In this document: positions 1 to 8,159 of the stretch, piece after piece
How the letters are laid out: each line of letters starts with the position of its first letter
How positions within the stretch are numbered: position 1 is the stretch's first letter
Source: Acidobacteria bacterium 28-9
Lineage (GTDB): Bacteria > Acidobacteriota > Blastocatellia > Pyrinomonadales > Pyrinomonadaceae
Assembly (NCBI GenBank): GCA_002050355.1
Contig: MWYY01000043.1
Location: 1-64,000 of the forward strand
Length of the DNA: 64,000 nt
Reading direction: 5' to 3'
Made by a program: the position numbers and the translations under genes
The notes under the pieces: model-generated
The model's input: only the letters and a program-made list of their open reading frames with translations
Told to the model about the DNA's origin: nothing
Database searches by the model: none

Positions 1-906
1 GCCGCGCGCTACCGGTTTGATTTTCAATTTTTGCGCTGTCTGATTGGAAATTACGGAAATGCCCGAACCCGTATCTAAAACAAAATTAAGCGATTCGCCT
101 CTGCCGTTTACGTTTACCCGAATCACCGGACGGTCGTTCACCAGGCTAATCGGAACATTTGTTTCCGCAGCGCCGCTTAAATCATAGAGCGACTGCCTAT
201 TGCCCAAATAATCCAGAAATCTAATCAATCCTTTTATGCGATTGCGCCTTTCCGAATCGGTTTGCAGTGAAATTTGCAAAAACATTCTGTAGGCTTCGGC
301 AGCTTGTTTGTAGTCTTCGGTGCGCGTCGCAATCTGAGCGAGAGTGAACAGGAAATCAGGCTCTGTCGGCTTGTAATAAATAGCAGTTTGCAGTTGCCCT
401 AAACCGAGGTTTATCCGATTTTCATAAAAATTAAGCGTTCCGAGTCCTGCCCACGCCAGAGCTTCTTGTTTGTCAAGCTGCAAGGCTTTGATAAAAGAAA
501 TTTGAGATTCTTTGAAATTCCCCGCGCTCAGCAAAACCATACCTAAAACGGCAAAAGCGTAAGAGTTTCTCGGCTCGGCTCGTGCTGCTTCAATTGAAAA
601 TTGATAAGCTTCAACCAATTGCTTTTGCTTTAGTAAGTTGTAGGCGAGACTGAGTTTTGCGTTTATTTCCTGCGGGTTAATTTCAATGACACGCCGCAGA
701 AGCTTTTCGGCTTCGCCATATTCGCCTTTGCGTGTAAGTTTTTTCGCCTGTTTGATTAATTGTCGCGTATCATCGGTCGGCTGACCGCCTGCCGCAGCCG
801 TAAAAGAAAAGGCAATTGCCGGCAAACAAACTAAAGTTATAAAAATCAGACGTTTTGAATGGAAAGGAAATTGTAAAACGTCAGTCAAAAAAATTCTGAA
901 TCTCAT
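1..906 (-). CDS. Secreted TPR protein with retropepsin-like aspartyl protease domain (3' part outside window)
   Basis: The frame is open from an ATG at 906 to the left edge (302 codons), so the C-terminus is missing. The start gives a basic N-terminus and a hydrophobic stretch ending FSFTAAAGG, a likely signal peptide (residues about 1-45). Residues about 50-200 show tetratricopeptide-like helices (KGEYGEAEKLLRRVIEINP, ARAEPRNSYAFAVLGMV). Residues about 260-300 contain VNGRGESLNFVLDTGSG, the DTG/SG catalytic motif of gag/pol-type (retropepsin-like) aspartyl proteases with the usual preceding beta strand. Family knowledge: such TPR-protease fusions occur in acidobacterial exported proteins. 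Substrate unknown. Confidence is high for the domains, low for any specific role. Confidence 0.82.
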   Translation of the reverse strand, partial: MRFRIFLTDVLQFPFHSKRLIFITLVCLPAIAFSFTAAAGGQPTDDTRQLIKQAKKLTRKGEYGEAEKLLRRVIEINPQEINAKLSLAYNLLKQKQLVEAYQFSIEAARAEPRNSYAFAVLGMVLLSAGNFKESQISFIKALQLDKQEALAWAGLGTLNFYENRINLGLGQLQTAIYYKPTEPDFLFTLAQIATRTEDYKQAAEAYRMFLQISLQTDSERRNRIKGLIRFLDYLGNRQSLYDLSGAAETNVPISLVNDRPVIRVNVNGRGESLNFVLDTGSGISVISNQTAQKLKIKPVARG

Positions 907-953
907 AATTGACTCCTTTCCGCAAGCGGTTGTTTTATTTGCGAGAAAGATTT

Positions 954-1616
954 TTATTTGAGTATTTCGCCTGTTTTCATTGACCACAAAACCAAATCCA
1001 ACTCGTCAAAATCAATGCTGCTTCGTTTTGCTAATTCCTTGAGTTTTTCTTCAGTCGCCAGATATTTAGCGCGCGTTGTCGGCGGCTTAGCAGTTTCAAT
1101 GATTCCTAATTCCGCCAGACTTCGCAAAATATGTTTGTCTAAAATGGCGTAGCCCTTCAAACCGATGTTACGCAAAAAATGACTCGCTTCCTTGTAGCCT
1201 AAACCTTTGATGCGCTTTTCTCTAACCAGCCAGTCGCGCCTTTCCAAATCGCCCGCGAAACTCTGCAATTTTTCGCGCAGACGCAAGCCGCAATGTTCCT
1301 GCAAAAACGCGCGCGAAGCGACGATATAACCGGCTCGCGCGTTCGGATAACGATGTTTTCCGCGTAAACACGCGGCTAATTCAGCTTGGTCTCCGGTCAA
1401 TAAAAGCGGTCTAACGGCTTCGATTGAACGAATTCCCATTCGTGCCGAACAGCCGCCCGTAAAAAAACAAAAAACCATTTCTTCCCACAGCCGTTCGTCC
1501 GTTTCGGCTCGCCAAACGGCTTCAAACTCTGAAAGTCGTTCGAGAATCTGTGTGCGTCTTCCTCGGTGCGCGGCTTTTATTTTTTCAATCGTTAAAGGCT
1601 GGGTTTCTTTTTTCAC
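954..1616 (-). CDS. ogg: N-glycosylase/DNA lyase, Ogg2-like HhH-GPD family
   Basis: 220 aa, the usual size of the short Ogg2-type 8-oxoguanine glycosylase/AP lyases found in archaea and thermophilic bacteria. The helix-hairpin-helix region reads KGLGYKEASHFLRNIGLKGY, followed by AILDKHILRSL. The Lys in GYKEASH and the Asp in LDKHI correspond to the catalytic Lys and Asp of the family. It would excise oxidised guanine and nick the abasic site in base-excision repair. ATG start at 1616. Its 3' end lies 47 bp from the start of the leftward TPR-protease gene, so the two could be co-transcribed. Clear family assignment; substrate range inferred. Confidence 0.88.
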   Translation of the reverse strand: MKKETQPLTIEKIKAAHRGRRTQILERLSEFEAVWRAETDERLWEEMVFCFFTGGCSARMGIRSIEAVRPLLLTGDQAELAACLRGKHRYPNARAGYIVASRAFLQEHCGLRLREKLQSFAGDLERRDWLVREKRIKGLGYKEASHFLRNIGLKGYAILDKHILRSLAELGIIETAKPPTTRAKYLATEEKLKELAKRSSIDFDELDLVLWSMKTGEILK

Positions 1617-2020
1617 AAAACTTTTGATTTTGCTTTAATTTTATGCGGATTTTCCGGTAGTTGTCAATGTTTTTCGGAAGACCGGCAAATTTGTATTTCC
1701 GTTTTGCTTTATATTGAAGGCACAATAAATTTCTGTAAAAACATCTTGCCGGATTTTTTTGTTGAATCTCTAAAAAAGACTTTGATTTTTTCTGTTTTTG
1801 ATGTATAAGCAAATAGTATCGCTGTTATAAGAAATTCTAAACTCTTGCATCCAATCGAAAAAAAATCTCATCTTAGAAGCTGTCAGAAATGACTGAAAAG
1901 GAGTACAAAGAAAAACAATTCTTTGCTTGAAGGTATAAACAATAGATGTGTTACAATTTGAACAGCCTTCCTTGTTTTGTCGAAAAGGGAAGCCTGCCGC
2001 AGCCAAAATTAAATAAAATT
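1617..2020. other. Intergenic region between divergent ogg and dacB
   Basis: AT-rich 404-bp spacer holding the divergent control regions. A weak candidate promoter for the rightward gene is TTGAAG at 1927-1932 and TACAAT at 1952-1957, but the 19-bp spacing is long. No RNA gene, repeat family member or credible small gene was recognised. Confidence 0.4.
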
Positions 2021-3394
2021 ATGACTTGTTTCAGTAAAAATAAAGCCGTATGGCTCGGTGTCGTTTTTGTGTTTTTGAGCGGCTCTGTATCTGCTGTTTT
2101 CGGACAAGCAAGCAGACCCGTTTCGCAGCCGATTCCTTTATCAACACCATTGGTGAAGAAAACGGGAAGCTCGATGCCGATTACTGCTCCTCCTGTTGCT
2201 TCGGCGTCAACGCGCCGAACGGCTTTTCCGGTTCTGGCAGATGTTGACATTCCCGGCTATTCCGGCATTTTGGTACAAGACACGAACGGCAACATCGTAA
2301 TGGACAGCAATTCAAATTATGCTTTCAATCCTGCGTCGAACGTCAAGGTCGCAACGGCTTTTGCGGTTATAAAAACTTTTGGACCCGATTATCGTTTTCC
2401 GACCAGCGTCTGGACGGACGGGTCATTTGATCAAGCTTCCGGCACGCTGCACGGTAACTTATATGTTTCGGGGCGCGACCCGGTTTTCAATTATGAACAC
2501 GCGGCTGCATTGGCAAGTGAACTGAATCGAATGGGCGTCAGAAACGTCAATGGTGATTTGATTGTTACCGGTGATTTCGTAATGAATTACAGTTCTTCGA
2601 CCGAACGCGCAGGTGCGAGTCTCGCCCAGACGATGGACGGCGCAAAACGTTCGGTTGTAGCAAATCGCGCGTGGCAAAATTATTTGGTAAATTCCGGTAA
2701 AGTAAATACGACAAATGCTTTTCCGAGCGTTTCATTCGCCGGCAGCGTTTATGTGCAGTCGATTCCGACAAACGCAAAACTGCTTTTCTCGCACGAATCG
2801 ACGCCGATACGCGAAATTTTGAAAACAACGCTCTGTTATTCAAACAATTATTTGGCTGAAAAATTAGGCGATATGCTCGGCGGCGCGTATGCCGTAGCGC
2901 GTGTTGTGCAAATGAACGCGCAGATTGCGCCCGGAGAATTCATGTTGCAATCTTCGAGCGGTCTCGGCGTCAATCGTGTTACGCCGCGCGCGATGATGAG
3001 TCTTCTGCAATCTTTGCGCAAAGAACTGGCGCGCAGCAAAATGACTTTTGCCGATATTATGCCGGTTGCCGGAATCGACCGCGGTACGCTCGAAAGACGA
3101 TTCGATACGGATTTTTCGCGCGGCAGCGTGACGGGGAAAACCGGAACTTTGCCGAGTACTGACGGCGGCGTCAGTTCTTTGGCAGGCGAAATCCAAACCA
3201 GAAGCGGTAAATTGCTTTTCGTTATCTTCAATCAACATGGTAATGTCAATCGTTTCCGCTCGTTCCAAAACTCGCTTGTCTCTTTAATCCAAGGACAACT
3301 CGGCGGCGCGGCTCCGATAGCATACAGCGAGGTTTCGCTTGACCGGCGACTTGCCAAAACACGCATCACTTACCCGGACACGCGTCGGAATTAA
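2021..3394 (+). CDS. dacB: D-alanyl-D-alanine carboxypeptidase, PBP4 / peptidase S13 family
   Basis: Start chosen at ATG 2021 (457 aa) because a signal peptide follows directly (MTCFSKNKAVWLGVVFVFLSG, ending near VFGQA); an upstream GTG at 1946 would put 25 non-hydrophobic residues before it. Penicillin-binding motifs are complete: SNVK (SxxK, residues 106-109, in FNPASNVKVATAF), YSNNYLAEKLGDMLGG (SxN, near 275) and GKTGT (KTG, 373-375). The long insert between SxxK and SxN is typical of class C PBP4. Role: periplasmic trimming or endopeptidase cleavage of peptidoglycan cross-links. The next gene, murJ, is also cell-wall related but lies beyond a terminator. Confidence 0.9.
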   Translation: MTCFSKNKAVWLGVVFVFLSGSVSAVFGQASRPVSQPIPLSTPLVKKTGSSMPITAPPVASASTRRTAFPVLADVDIPGYSGILVQDTNGNIVMDSNSNYAFNPASNVKVATAFAVIKTFGPDYRFPTSVWTDGSFDQASGTLHGNLYVSGRDPVFNYEHAAALASELNRMGVRNVNGDLIVTGDFVMNYSSSTERAGASLAQTMDGAKRSVVANRAWQNYLVNSGKVNTTNAFPSVSFAGSVYVQSIPTNAKLLFSHESTPIREILKTTLCYSNNYLAEKLGDMLGGAYAVARVVQMNAQIAPGEFMLQSSSGLGVNRVTPRAMMSLLQSLRKELARSKMTFADIMPVAGIDRGTLERRFDTDFSRGSVTGKTGTLPSTDGGVSSLAGEIQTRSGKLLFVIFNQHGNVNRFRSFQNSLVSLIQGQLGGAAPIAYSEVSLDRRLAKTRITYPDTRRN

Positions 3395-3420
3395 CGAACA
3401 ACTAAAATTTACGAAAATCG

Positions 3421-3454
3421 AAAAGAAGTAGAATTTTTCCTGCTTCTTTTTTTT
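3421..3454 (+). terminator. Rho-independent terminator after dacB
   Basis: Stem arms AAAAGAAGTAG and CTGCTTCTTTT (11 bp with one G-U wobble) around an AATTTTTC loop, ending in a run of eight T. It starts 26 bp after the dacB stop. Confidence 0.75.
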
Positions 3455-3519
3455 GCGTTTTTACTTGTCGAAATCGGTTAAATAATGCAAACTTTGAAAT
3501 TTGCCCGATTAGTAAATCA

Positions 3520-5280
3520 ATGAACGAAATCGAACAGGAAAAAGACCAAACCGAAGAAACTCCCGAACTTCTTGCCGAATCTTCTGCCGCCGAGCAAATC
3601 GAAGCTGAACAACCCGCAACCAAACAAACAAGCGTTGCCCGAAGTGCCGGAATCGTCTCGATTGCCGTAATGTTTTCACGCGTTTTGGGCTTAGTTCGTG
3701 AGATGATTTTCGCTAAATATTTCGGCGCCGGTTTTCTTTACGACGCATATCAAGCGGCATTTACAATCCCGAATGTTTTGCGCGACCTTTTTGCCGAAGG
3801 CGCTCTGTCAGCCGCTTTTGTCAAAGTTTTTACCGATTACCAGACAAATAAAAGCGAACAGGAAGCGTGGAAACTTGCCAGCCTTGTTTTGAATGCTCTA
3901 GCTGTTATTTTAAGCGCTGTAACTATAATCGGAATTTTGCTGTCGCCTTATTTAGTGTCAATCGTAGCTTCGGGTTTTTCGCCCGAAAAAGCTGCTCTGA
4001 CCGTTACGATGACACAGATTATGTTTCCGTTTATCTTGCTCGTGGCGATGGCGGCAGTCGCTATGGGCGTTTTGAATACGAAAGGAATTTTCGGTATTCC
4101 CGCTTCGGCTTCGACTGTTTTTAATATCGTTTCAATTTTTGTCGGGCTTGGCTTTGCTTACTGGTTAAGCGGCGGCAGTTGGGATGCTTCACAAGACAAA
4201 TATACCTTACCGGCAATTTCGGCGCAATGGGCGATTCTCGGAATGGCAATCGGAACGCTTGTCGGCGGCGCAGCGCAGTTTTTGATGCAGGTTCCGTCGC
4301 TTTTGAAAGTCGGATTTCGCTTTTCTCCGATTTTGAGCTTTACCGACGAAGGCGTCAGGAAAATAATGCGCCTGATGGCTCCGGCAATTTTGGGAACTTC
4401 TGCCGTTCAAATAAATGTTTTGGTAAATCTGGCTTTTGTTTCGAGCATTGACGGCGGACGCTCCTGGTTGAGCTACGCGTTTCGTCTGATGCAGTTTCCG
4501 ATTGGAGTTTTCGGCGTCGCCATCGGCACGGCTTCGATTCCTGTTCTTTCACGAATGGCAAACGAAGGAAAACTCGATGATTTTCGCAAAACTCTGTCTT
4601 CGTCTATCAAACTTGTTTTTTTGATGACTCTGCCGTCGGCGTGCGGGCTGATTATTTTAGGTGAACCGATTATTCGATTGCTTTACTCGCGCGGCGCATT
4701 TGTGGAATCCGATGTGCCGATGACGGCTTGGGCTTTGGCGGGTTATTCCATCGGTTTGACCGGTTACGCAGCGATAAAGGTTCTCTCGCCAGCGTTTTAT
4801 GCTATGAATGACGCGAAAACTCCAATGATTATTGCTGTCTGCTCGATTGCAGTCAACGCGCTGGCAAGTTTTGTGTTTCGCGATTGGTTGTCAAACTACG
4901 GCGCATCGCCCGAATATCCGAACGGTTTGGGACACGTCGGCGTTGCGCTGGCGACTTCGAGCGTCGCGCTGGTAAATTTTTTCGCGCTTGCTTTAATGAT
5001 GCGTAAACGCATCGGACGCATTGACGGCAGAGATATTATTCAATCTTTCCTGAAAATTGCAGTAGCAGCTGTAATAATGTCTCTCGTCTGTTATTTGAGT
5101 TATAATTTTCTATTTAATCGATTTGGGATAGACGGTTTATCGATAATAATTATTGAAGCATTCGTGCCGATAATACTGGGCGGAGTGGCATTCGTTTTGG
5201 CGGCAAAAATATTGCGGGTTAATGAAATCACACAGCTTTTAAACACTTTCAAACGAAAATTAGGACGAAAAAATGGATAA
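3520..5280 (+). CDS. murJ: Lipid II flippase MurJ (MviN)
   Basis: 586 aa polytopic membrane protein of the MOP superfamily. After a roughly 35-residue acidic cytosolic tail (IEQEKDQTEETPELL) comes the family signature SIAVMFSRVLGLVREMIFAK, then FGAGFLYDAYQAAFTIPN and NVLRDLFAEGALSAAFVKVF, the conserved helix 1-2 region of MurJ. About fourteen hydrophobic segments follow. It flips undecaprenyl-linked peptidoglycan precursor across the inner membrane. ATG at 3520. Its last 8 bases (ATGGATAA) are shared with the next gene, implying translational coupling. Confidence 0.95.
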   Translation: MNEIEQEKDQTEETPELLAESSAAEQIEAEQPATKQTSVARSAGIVSIAVMFSRVLGLVREMIFAKYFGAGFLYDAYQAAFTIPNVLRDLFAEGALSAAFVKVFTDYQTNKSEQEAWKLASLVLNALAVILSAVTIIGILLSPYLVSIVASGFSPEKAALTVTMTQIMFPFILLVAMAAVAMGVLNTKGIFGIPASASTVFNIVSIFVGLGFAYWLSGGSWDASQDKYTLPAISAQWAILGMAIGTLVGGAAQFLMQVPSLLKVGFRFSPILSFTDEGVRKIMRLMAPAILGTSAVQINVLVNLAFVSSIDGGRSWLSYAFRLMQFPIGVFGVAIGTASIPVLSRMANEGKLDDFRKTLSSSIKLVFLMTLPSACGLIILGEPIIRLLYSRGAFVESDVPMTAWALAGYSIGLTGYAAIKVLSPAFYAMNDAKTPMIIAVCSIAVNALASFVFRDWLSNYGASPEYPNGLGHVGVALATSSVALVNFFALALMMRKRIGRIDGRDIIQSFLKIAVAAVIMSLVCYLSYNFLFNRFGIDGLSIIIIEAFVPIILGGVAFVLAAKILRVNEITQLLNTFKRKLGRKNG

Positions 5281-5644
5281 CAAACCGATTGATGAACAAA
5301 AATATCAGCAGCGAGTTTATGAAATTGTCCGCGAAATTCCGGCGGGAAAAGTTATGACATACGGGCAAATTGCGGAAATGCTCGGCGAAGGTTACACGGC
5401 GCGCACCGTCGGTTACGTGATGCACGCGGCTGATACGGAAAATGTTCCGTGGCAAAGAGTTATCAATTCGCAAGGCGCGTGTTCGACCGGAAAAATGACT
5501 CTGCCGGTGAATTTGCAGCAGAAAATGCTTGAAGAAGAAGGTGTGAAATTCGACCAAAAAGGTCGCTGTGATTTAAACGTTTATCGCTGGTTTCCTGAAG
5601 ATTTTAAACAAAAGGACAATGAGCAGCCGAGTTTGTTCGAGTAA
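5273..5644 (+). CDS. Alkyltransferase-like protein (ATL, MGMT C-terminal domain lacking the acceptor Cys)
   Basis: 123 aa, the size of a lone MGMT DNA-binding domain. YEIVREIPAGKVMTYGQIAE and GYTARTVGYVMH match the winged-helix core and arginine finger of O6-alkylguanine methyltransferases. The active-site motif PCHRV is replaced by PWQRV, so the methyl-accepting Cys is Trp, the signature of ATL proteins, which bind O6-alkylguanine and hand it to nucleotide excision repair (family knowledge). ATG 5273 overlaps the murJ stop by 8 bp. A repair function is inferred; the pairing with murJ appears to be positional only. Confidence 0.85.
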   Translation: MDNKPIDEQKYQQRVYEIVREIPAGKVMTYGQIAEMLGEGYTARTVGYVMHAADTENVPWQRVINSQGACSTGKMTLPVNLQQKMLEEEGVKFDQKGRCDLNVYRWFPEDFKQKDNEQPSLFE

Positions 5645-5681
5645 ATCAACTTTGAGAAATCTCGAAAATTTTTGCCTTTTA

Positions 5682-5709
5682 GCTTTTTACTTTTTACTTT
5701 TTACTTGTC
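5682..5709. repeat. Heptamer tandem repeat (ACTTTTT type)
   Basis: Consecutive 7-base words GCTTTTT, ACTTTTT, ACTTTTT, ACTTGTC fill the space up to the nadK stop codon. It resembles the short tandemly repeated sequences described in cyanobacteria and belongs with the other word-repeat elements of this window. Confidence 0.6.
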
Positions 5710-6570
5710 TTACCGTCCCCATTTCAATTTATTGCGCAAAACGTCGAAATAATTGCGGTTCGGCGGTTGAATGAGATTAAAAGTCGTTCGGCTTTTGCGA
5801 ATCGAAACCGAATCTTGAGGCGTCATCGAATAACCGACTTGACCGTCTAAAGTTAAAACCACGCCTTCGCTTTGCTGGCTGAGGCGCAAATTTATCTCGT
5901 CGGTGTCCGGCACAACAATCGGGCGATTCGTCAGCGTAAACGGGCAAATCGGCGTTAAAACGACGGCATTCATTGAAGGATAAACTATCGGACCGCCAGC
6001 CGAAAGATTGTATGCGGTTGATCCGGTCGGCGTTGAAACAATCAAACCGTCAGCGCGAAACGAATTGACGAAAAGATTGTTCAGCCGTACTTCGATTTCA
6101 ATCATCCTGGCTAAAACCGCTTTATTAACAACGACATCATTCAAAACGCGCCCGCTCTCGATTCGTTTTCCGTCACGAAGATGTTCGACTTTGAGCATCA
6201 CGCGCCGGTCAATCGCGTAATCGCCCGCCAGGATTGCTTCGAGTGCGGAGAACATTTCCTCGATACGAAATTCGGTCAAATAACCGAGGCTGCCGTAATT
6301 TATTCCCAAAATGGAAATGTCTCGTTCTCCGACAAGCCGCGCCGTCGAAATCATCGTTCCGTCGCCGCCCAAAACGACGATTAAATCAACTTCAGCTTTG
6401 AATTTTTCAGCATCAACGCTTTCAATATCGCCGCTTTCGGATTGTGATTCTCTGACAGTTAAAATCCCGCGCGTTTTCATCCAAGCCGCAATCTCGTGCG
6501 CTGTTTCCCAAGCCTGCGTATGATTAGGTTTGACGACGACTCCGACGCATTTTATTTTTTGATTTTCCAT
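5710..6570 (-). CDS. nadK: NAD kinase
   Basis: 286 aa from ATG 6570; a TTG at 6597 would add nine residues with no clear benefit. VVLGGDGTM (GGDG at residues 68-71) is the ATP-binding and catalytic motif, followed by LGINYGSLGYLTEF, VLNDVVVNKA and DGLIVSTPTGSTAYNLSAGG, all diagnostic of bacterial ATP-NAD kinases. It makes NADP from NAD and ATP in the cytosol. It is convergent with the murJ/ATL pair and lies 56 bp downstream of the SDR gene, so it may be co-transcribed with it. Confidence 0.95.
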   Translation of the reverse strand: MENQKIKCVGVVVKPNHTQAWETAHEIAAWMKTRGILTVRESQSESGDIESVDAEKFKAEVDLIVVLGGDGTMISTARLVGERDISILGINYGSLGYLTEFRIEEMFSALEAILAGDYAIDRRVMLKVEHLRDGKRIESGRVLNDVVVNKAVLARMIEIEVRLNNLFVNSFRADGLIVSTPTGSTAYNLSAGGPIVYPSMNAVVLTPICPFTLTNRPIVVPDTDEINLRLSQQSEGVVLTLDGQVGYSMTPQDSVSIRKSRTTFNLIQPPNRNYFDVLRNKLKWGR

Positions 6571-6626
6571 TTTGGGGCAAATGATTGCTGTCAACAAATT
6601 AATAATTACTAAAATTTACGGGTATT

Positions 6627-7697
6627 TTACAATTTTGGATGTTTTTCGACGAACTGCAAAAGATTGCCGACGTAGGATTTGAAGTTCGGGCAATTAATTT
6701 CGTGTTTTGAAAGCAACTCGTCAGCAAATTTCGTGTCATAAGTTTGCGGCACAAAAAAATACGGTACTGCGGGAAACGGTAAACCGCTGATAGCGGGCGA
6801 AAGCGGGAGCATCAGAGATTTTTCGATCAACTTTTCCGGGGGTTTGACGATGGATTTTTTGCCCGTCAAGGATTCTGCAATCGTGTCAAAAAGCTCTCCG
6901 GTCGTCAACGGATTCGGATCGGCGAGCGCAATTGTTTTTCCGATTGCCAGTTCGTCTTTCGCCAGAGCGGCAATTGAATCGACAACAAAATCGACCGGAA
7001 CGAGATTTAGTTTGACATGCTCGTTTCCGACATTTACAAAACGTAGCAGGCTCGGAGCTTTTCGCAAATATAAAATCAACGAATAAATGCCGTCGTATTT
7101 GGAGGTTTCGCCAGTGCGCGAGTCGCCGACGACAACCGACGGGCGAAAAACGGTCGTCGGAATTTCCGCTTTTAATTTTTCTACTTCCTGTTCGGCGAGA
7201 TACTTTGTTTCTTCGTAAAAATTGCGAAAACCTTTCGAGTGTTCGAGTTCGGTTTCTTGAATGTCGCCGGTTCTTCGTCCGGCGACATAGCAGGTCGAAA
7301 CGTAATTGTAACGCCGCAGATTCGGCAGAGATTTGACGAATTCGTTGACATTTTTCGTGCCTTCGACATTAACCCGAAAAGCCAAATCTTTTTCAACCGC
7401 CAAATCATAAACAGCCGCAAGATGAAAAACATCGGTTGTCTCCGCTCGCACTATTTTCAAATCCGATTCGGAAATTCCGAGATTTTCCAATGTGATGTCG
7501 CCTTCAACAATTATGAAATTTCCAAGCGGTACGGCAGCCTTTGCGGTGATTTTTTCAATCTCGCGCGTCGCCTTTTCAATAAATTCGCGCTGCACGAGCA
7601 GAAAAAAACGCGTGTCCGTTTTAGCAAGCCGCCGGACGAGTTTCGCCGAGATAAAACCCGGAAATCCGGTCAGAAAAATTGTTTCACTAAAATCCAT
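6627..7697 (-). CDS. SDR-family NAD(P)-dependent reductase, thioester-reductase / fatty acyl-CoA reductase like
   Basis: 356 aa. The N-terminal Rossmann motif is IFLTGFPGFISAKLVRRL, the TGxxGxxx variant of the NAD_binding_4 (male-sterility) group, with HLAAVYDL in the middle, VSTCYVAGRR after it and the catalytic pair in YEETKYLAEQ (YxxxK). Family members reduce acyl thioesters or act as epimerases; the exact substrate cannot be read from sequence. The promoter just upstream contains a TetR-type palindrome reminiscent of fatty-acid regulator sites, which fits an acyl-chain substrate (inference). No AMP-ligase or carrier domain is attached. Confidence 0.8.
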   Translation of the reverse strand: MDFSETIFLTGFPGFISAKLVRRLAKTDTRFFLLVQREFIEKATREIEKITAKAAVPLGNFIIVEGDITLENLGISESDLKIVRAETTDVFHLAAVYDLAVEKDLAFRVNVEGTKNVNEFVKSLPNLRRYNYVSTCYVAGRRTGDIQETELEHSKGFRNFYEETKYLAEQEVEKLKAEIPTTVFRPSVVVGDSRTGETSKYDGIYSLILYLRKAPSLLRFVNVGNEHVKLNLVPVDFVVDSIAALAKDELAIGKTIALADPNPLTTGELFDTIAESLTGKKSIVKPPEKLIEKSLMLPLSPAISGLPFPAVPYFFVPQTYDTKFADELLSKHEINCPNFKSYVGNLLQFVEKHPKL

Positions 7698-7704
7698 ATA
7701 AGCG

Positions 7705-7733
7705 ATTATAACTGAATGACCATTCAGTATAAA
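7705..7733 (-). promoter_or_regulatory. Promoter with TetR-type operator filling the -35/-10 spacer
   Basis: On the minus strand TTTATA (7733-7728) is followed by a 17-bp spacer and a perfect TATAAT (7710-7705). The spacer plus one flanking base is the palindrome ACTGAATG-AC-CATTCAGT (7711-7728). The SDR start codon at 7697 begins 7 bases after the -10 box, so the transcript would be leaderless or nearly so. Bound repressor would block RNA polymerase directly. The regulator gene is not in the window. Confidence 0.65.
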
Positions 7734-7803
7734 ACCAAACGCTCAATCTAAGCTATAAAAATCGCAATCGATAATACTTTTACACTTTCTGAAAGGCTAT
7801 GAT

Positions 7804-8094
7804 ATGTTTTTCATAGCAAAAGGTTTAGCGCAAAAGAATATGGCAACGAAAGAGAAGGGAAATCGGCGAAAAAATGCGGCGGCGAAGAAAGAAAAAAATT
7901 CGACGAAAGATTTTTCGGTCGAGTTAAGCGAGCCGCTCTGGTCTGTCGTTTCCTTTGAAGAAAGTGTAGCGGCAAATTTAACTTACGCCGCAGCTTTGAG
8001 CAAACTAAAACAGCTCGAAGCAAAAAAAGTTTCAGGTTTGTGCATCGTTACAGACGAAGCTGCCGCAAGAATATCTAATAATGGTGAACGGTGA
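7804..8094 (+). CDS. Small basic hypothetical protein
   Basis: 96 aa, not recognised. The start at ATG 7804 is supported by GAAAGG at 7791-7796 with 7-base spacing; an internal ATG at 7840 (MATKEKGNRRK) is possible. Residues 13-40 are Lys/Arg rich (KEKGNRRKNAAAKKEKN), then a more ordered segment WSVVSFEESVAANLTYAAALSKLKQLEAKKVSGLCIVTDEAA is consistent with a short alpha/beta fold. The last codons and stop fall inside an intergenic palindrome, so the natural C-terminus may have been rewritten by that element. It may be a nucleic-acid-binding or structural protein; nothing decides. Confidence 0.5.
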   Translation: MFFIAKGLAQKNMATKEKGNRRKNAAAKKEKNSTKDFSVELSEPLWSVVSFEESVAANLTYAAALSKLKQLEAKKVSGLCIVTDEAAARISNNGER

Positions 8095-8159
8095 ATGATG
8101 AATGGTGAATTTAAGAAATTGGTTTTACATTAATCATTCATCATTCACCGTTCACCATT
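8080..8159. repeat. Palindromic heptamer-word repeat between convergent genes
   Basis: The left arm (8080-8106) and right arm (8133-8159) are perfect inverted copies over about 26 bp, built from 7-base words ATGGTGA, ACGGTGA, ATGATGA, ATGGTGA. The stop codons of both flanking convergent genes (8092-8094 and 8141-8143) lie inside the arms. A strong hairpin would form in either transcript and could act as a bidirectional terminator. Confidence 0.8.
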
